From DAOUKH01 sp964291475 (GTDB taxonomy: Bacteria; Chloroflexota; Dehalococcoidia; SHYB01): a stretch of DNA of 64,000 nucleotides. The position numbers and the translations under genes were made by a program. Positions 61,802 to 64,000 of this stretch are shown here, one piece after another. The notes under the pieces are model-generated. The model ran no database searches and was not told the origin of the DNA. It saw nothing but the letters and a program-made list of their open reading frames with translations. Where the stretch lies: NCBI GenBank assembly GCA_964291475.2, contig OZ220076.1, positions 1-64,000 of the forward strand. Reading direction: 5' to 3'. Positions within the stretch are counted from its first letter, which is position 1. Every line of letters begins with the position of its first letter.

Positions 61802-62910
61802 AGTTCACCATCGCCCTGCTCCCCGGCGACGGCATCGGGCCGGAGGTCGTTGCCCAGGGACGCCGCATTTTCGACCGCGCCGCCGAAATCTTCGGCTACG
61901 AGATCCGCTATCACGAGGGCCTGATCGGCGGCTGCGCCATCGACGCCACCGGCGAGGCCCTCTCCGACGACACCGTCGCCATGTGCCGCCGCGCCGACGC
62001 GGTGATCCTCGGCGCCGTCGGCGGCCCCAAGTGGGACGACCCCCGAGCGAAGACCCGGCCCGAAGACGGGCTGCTCAAGCTCCGCAAGGACCTCCGGCTC
62101 TTCGCCAATCTCCGTCCCGTGAGCAGCTACCCCGAGCTTATCGATGCGACGCCGCTCCGGCCACATCTCCTTGAAGGCCTCGACCTCCTCGTGATCCGCG
62201 AGCTGACCGGCGGGCTCTACTTCGGCAAGCCCAAGAAGCGGTGGAGCACGGCGCGGGGGCGGCGCGCCATCGACGCCATGGCCTACACGGAGCGGGAGAT
62301 CGAGCGCGTCGTCCGCACCGGCTTCGAGCTCGCCCGCGGGCGGCGCAAGAAGCTGACCTCGGTCGACAAGGCGAACGTGCTCGAGACCTCGCGCCTCTGG
62401 CGGGAGATCACGACGGAAGTCGCCGCCGAATACCCCGACGTCGCGGTGACGCATATGCTGGTCGACACCGCCGCGATGAACCTGGTGCGGTCGCCCGCCG
62501 AGTTCGACGTCATCGTCACCGAGAACACCTTCGGCGACATCCTCACCGACGAGGCGGCGGTGCTCGCGGGGTCGATGGGGATGCTCCCCTCGGCCAGCCT
62601 GGGGGGCAAGGGCATCGCCGCCCGCGGTCCCAAGGCCGGGCGCACCTTCGGCCTCTACGAGCCGATCCACGGCAGCGCACCCGACATCGCCGGGCAGGGG
62701 AAGGCGAACCCGCTGGCCATGATCCTGAGCGTTGCGCTCATGCTGCGCTATTCCTTGGCGCAACCCGGCGCTGCGGCGGCGATCGAGGCCGCGGTTGAAG
62801 CGATCCTGCGGAGCGGCCTGCGCACCCCCGACATTGCCGGGCAAGGCGAGTCCACCGTCGACACCGAAGCGATGGGATCGGCGGTCATCGACGCCCTCCA
62901 AGCGCCGTAG
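61798..62910 (+). CDS. leuB: 3-isopropylmalate dehydrogenase
   Basis: 370 residues starting at TTG 61798, which overlaps the leuC stop (TTGA). KFTIALLPGDGIGPEVVAQG, LRKDLRLFANLRPV, ELTGGLYFGKPK and ENTFGDILTDEAAVL are the LeuB pattern. NAD+-dependent oxidation and decarboxylation of 3-isopropylmalate. Last gene of the operon. Confidence 0.96.
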   Translation: MKFTIALLPGDGIGPEVVAQGRRIFDRAAEIFGYEIRYHEGLIGGCAIDATGEALSDDTVAMCRRADAVILGAVGGPKWDDPRAKTRPEDGLLKLRKDLRLFANLRPVSSYPELIDATPLRPHLLEGLDLLVIRELTGGLYFGKPKKRWSTARGRRAIDAMAYTEREIERVVRTGFELARGRRKKLTSVDKANVLETSRLWREITTEVAAEYPDVAVTHMLVDTAAMNLVRSPAEFDVIVTENTFGDILTDEAAVLAGSMGMLPSASLGGKGIAARGPKAGRTFGLYEPIHGSAPDIAGQGKANPLAMILSVALMLRYSLAQPGAAAAIEAAVEAILRSGLRTPDIAGQGESTVDTEAMGSAVIDALQAP

Positions 62911-62918
62911 TCCGCCGT

Positions 62919-62947
62919 TTGAGAAATCCTTCACACTCCAGTAGAGT
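62919..62947 (+). promoter_or_regulatory. Candidate promoter for the ABC ATPase
   Basis: TTGAGA (62919-62924), 17-base spacer, TAGAGT (62942-62947). The pair resembles the ilv-leu promoter (TTGACT/TAGACT). Confidence 0.5.
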
Positions 62948-62988
62948 AGAGACGCCCTTTCAGAGGCCCGGCCGGTGAGGTTCCCCGC

Positions 62989-63705
62989 ATGACGACTGAA
63001 GCCCCAGCCCCGATTGTCCGCGCGGTCGACGTGCACAAGACCTATGACTCCGGACGCGTGACCGTCAAGGCGTTGCGCGGCGTGAACCTGACCGTCGAGC
63101 GCGGGGAGATGGTCGCCATCATGGGGCCGAGCGGCTGCGGCAAGACCACGCTGCTCAACTGCCTCTCCGGCCTCGACGAGATCGACTCGGGCAGCGTCAC
63201 CATCGGCGGCGCCGAGCTGGCCTCCATGTCCGACGACCAGAAGACACGCTACCGCGCTACCCGCATGGGTTACGTCTTCCAGGCATTTAATCTGCTGCCC
63301 GTGCTGACCGCGGTGGAGAACGTCGAGATGCCGATGCTGGTGTCGGGGACGCGGGCCTCCGAGGCCCGGGAGCGCGCCACGGAGGCGCTGACGTTGGTGG
63401 GCCTCGCCGACTGGCAGAAGCACTACACCTCGGAGCTCTCCGGCGGGCAGCAACAGCGCGTGGCCATCGCGCGGGCCCTGGTGAACCAGCCGGAGATCGT
63501 CTGGGGCGACGAGCCAACCGGCAACCTCGACAGCGAGAACTCGGCCGAGGTCATGGGCCTACTTCGCCGGCTCAACCGCGAGAATGGGCAGACCTTCATC
63601 CTCGTCACCCACGCCGCGGACGTGGCCCGCGACGCGAACCGCATCGTCCACATGAACGACGGCCAGATCGTCCGCGAAGAGCGGCTCCGCAACGGCTCCT
63701 CCTAG
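62989..63705 (+). CDS. ABC transporter ATP-binding protein (LolD/MacB type)
   Basis: 238 residues. Walker A GPSGCGKTT, Q-loop FQAFNLLPVLTAVENVEMP (typical of the LolD/MacB/FtsE group), signature LSGGQQQRVAIARAL, Walker B with Glu (IVWGDEPTGNLD) and the H-loop LVTHAADVA. It would drive a FtsX/MacB-like permease for lipoprotein or efflux functions, but no permease gene follows in the window. Confidence 0.93.
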   Translation: MTTEAPAPIVRAVDVHKTYDSGRVTVKALRGVNLTVERGEMVAIMGPSGCGKTTLLNCLSGLDEIDSGSVTIGGAELASMSDDQKTRYRATRMGYVFQAFNLLPVLTAVENVEMPMLVSGTRASEARERATEALTLVGLADWQKHYTSELSGGQQQRVAIARALVNQPEIVWGDEPTGNLDSENSAEVMGLLRRLNRENGQTFILVTHAADVARDANRIVHMNDGQIVREERLRNGSS

Positions 63706-63791
63706 CCGCGGCGCCAGCCCCTGTAGCGGCGATCCGCGCCTGCCTACTCCGGCTAAGGCGTCTGTTTCCTGTGATAGAATCCGCGCCCAAG

Positions 63792-64000
63792 ATGCCGGTA
63801 GCCGAACCATCGGAAGCCGCGGACCCGCGCCCGCCTATGCCCTATTTCGCGCGGCCCATGACCGCCCTCGATATTTCCGAGGTGGCGGCGATCGAGCGGG
63901 AGTGCTTCCCAACGGGGTGGGTCCCAACGCAGTTCCGACGCGAGCTGCGCAGCCGAACCGCGGCGTACCTCGTGGCCTGCCGCGCTAGCGACCCGAGCGA
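63792..64000 (+). CDS. rimI: GNAT acetyltransferase, probably RimI (5' part)
   Basis: Runs off the window end after 69 codons. MPYFARPMTALDISEVAAIE and CFPTGWVPTQFRRELRSRTA follow the N-terminal GNAT pattern of ribosomal protein S18-alanine N-acetyltransferase (RPMxxxDxxxVxxIExxxFPxxW). ATG 63792, or ATG 63837 as an internal alternative. A TAGAAT -10-like element is at 63774-63779. Confidence 0.72.
   Translation, partial: MPVAEPSEAADPRPPMPYFARPMTALDISEVAAIERECFPTGWVPTQFRRELRSRTAAYLVACRASDPS

Overview
The window looks like a chromosomal fragment of a high-GC, probably aerobic, free-living bacterium. The best guess is a Chloroflexota lineage related to Dehalococcoidia/SAR202. Pointers are a T-box riboswitch on an ilv-leu operon, heme A synthesis genes (ctaA, ctaB), many CaiB/BaiF CoA-transferases, luciferase-like flavin oxidoreductases, cupin-free ACMSD-type amidohydrolases, and a lipoprotein with a Gly-Pro-Ala collagen-like segment. 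No rRNA or marker phylogeny was possible, so this is inference.

Layout. 1-2814: 5' end of an NDP-forming acyl-CoA synthetase, then an isochorismatase/polysaccharide-deacetylase fusion (two compensating frameshifts) and a second deacetylase. 2829-14985, all on the minus strand: a catabolic operon read from nitronate monooxygenase through amidohydrolase, zinc alcohol dehydrogenase, flavin monooxygenase, solute-binding lipoprotein, MaoC-like hydratase and a double CaiB fusion to two oligopeptide-type ABC permeases. 15036-17969: divergent SDR, amidohydrolase and BKACE genes. 18062-19345: an IS481-type element inserted in a dispersed palindromic repeat. 19346-20570: repeats, a LexA-like box and a candidate large structured RNA. 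20571-31522: Na+/H+ antiporter, a remarkable DapA-MfnB-TusA fusion, VOC and CDGSH proteins, two HSL-type esterases, a CoA-transferase, a HigB/HigA-ImmA toxin-antitoxin operon and nadC. 32084-44583: assorted catabolic genes, pdxA, tandem CoA-transferases, ctaA-ctaB, a UGSC-family selenoprotein with an in-frame UGA and a recognisable bacterial SECIS hairpin, a Uma2 protein and a potassium channel. 44715-54850: a second double CaiB fusion, an EF-G paralog, a putative metalloprotease, copper export genes and a PAC2 protein. 54974-62910: promoter, leucine-type T-box, and ilvB-ilvN-ilvC-leuA-leuC-leuB, without leuD. 62919-64000: an ABC ATPase and the start of rimI.

How it fits together. The first 18 kb resembles a uptake-plus-degradation unit for an unidentified organic acid or amide: uptake by SBP and permeases, CoA activation by CaiB, hydration, oxidation and C-C cleavage. 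The right end is a standard branched-chain amino acid operon controlled by uncharged leucine tRNA. A family of palindromic intergenic repeats is scattered from 18 kb to 51 kb; in several places it has become part of genes (an interdomain linker, a C-terminus, a ribosome binding site).

Quality. Five genes besides the first fusion carry single-base frameshifts, most at short homopolymers; I read most of these as uncorrected assembly indels rather than pseudogenes. The UGA in the UGSC gene is different: it is a single in-frame codon with a matching SECIS.
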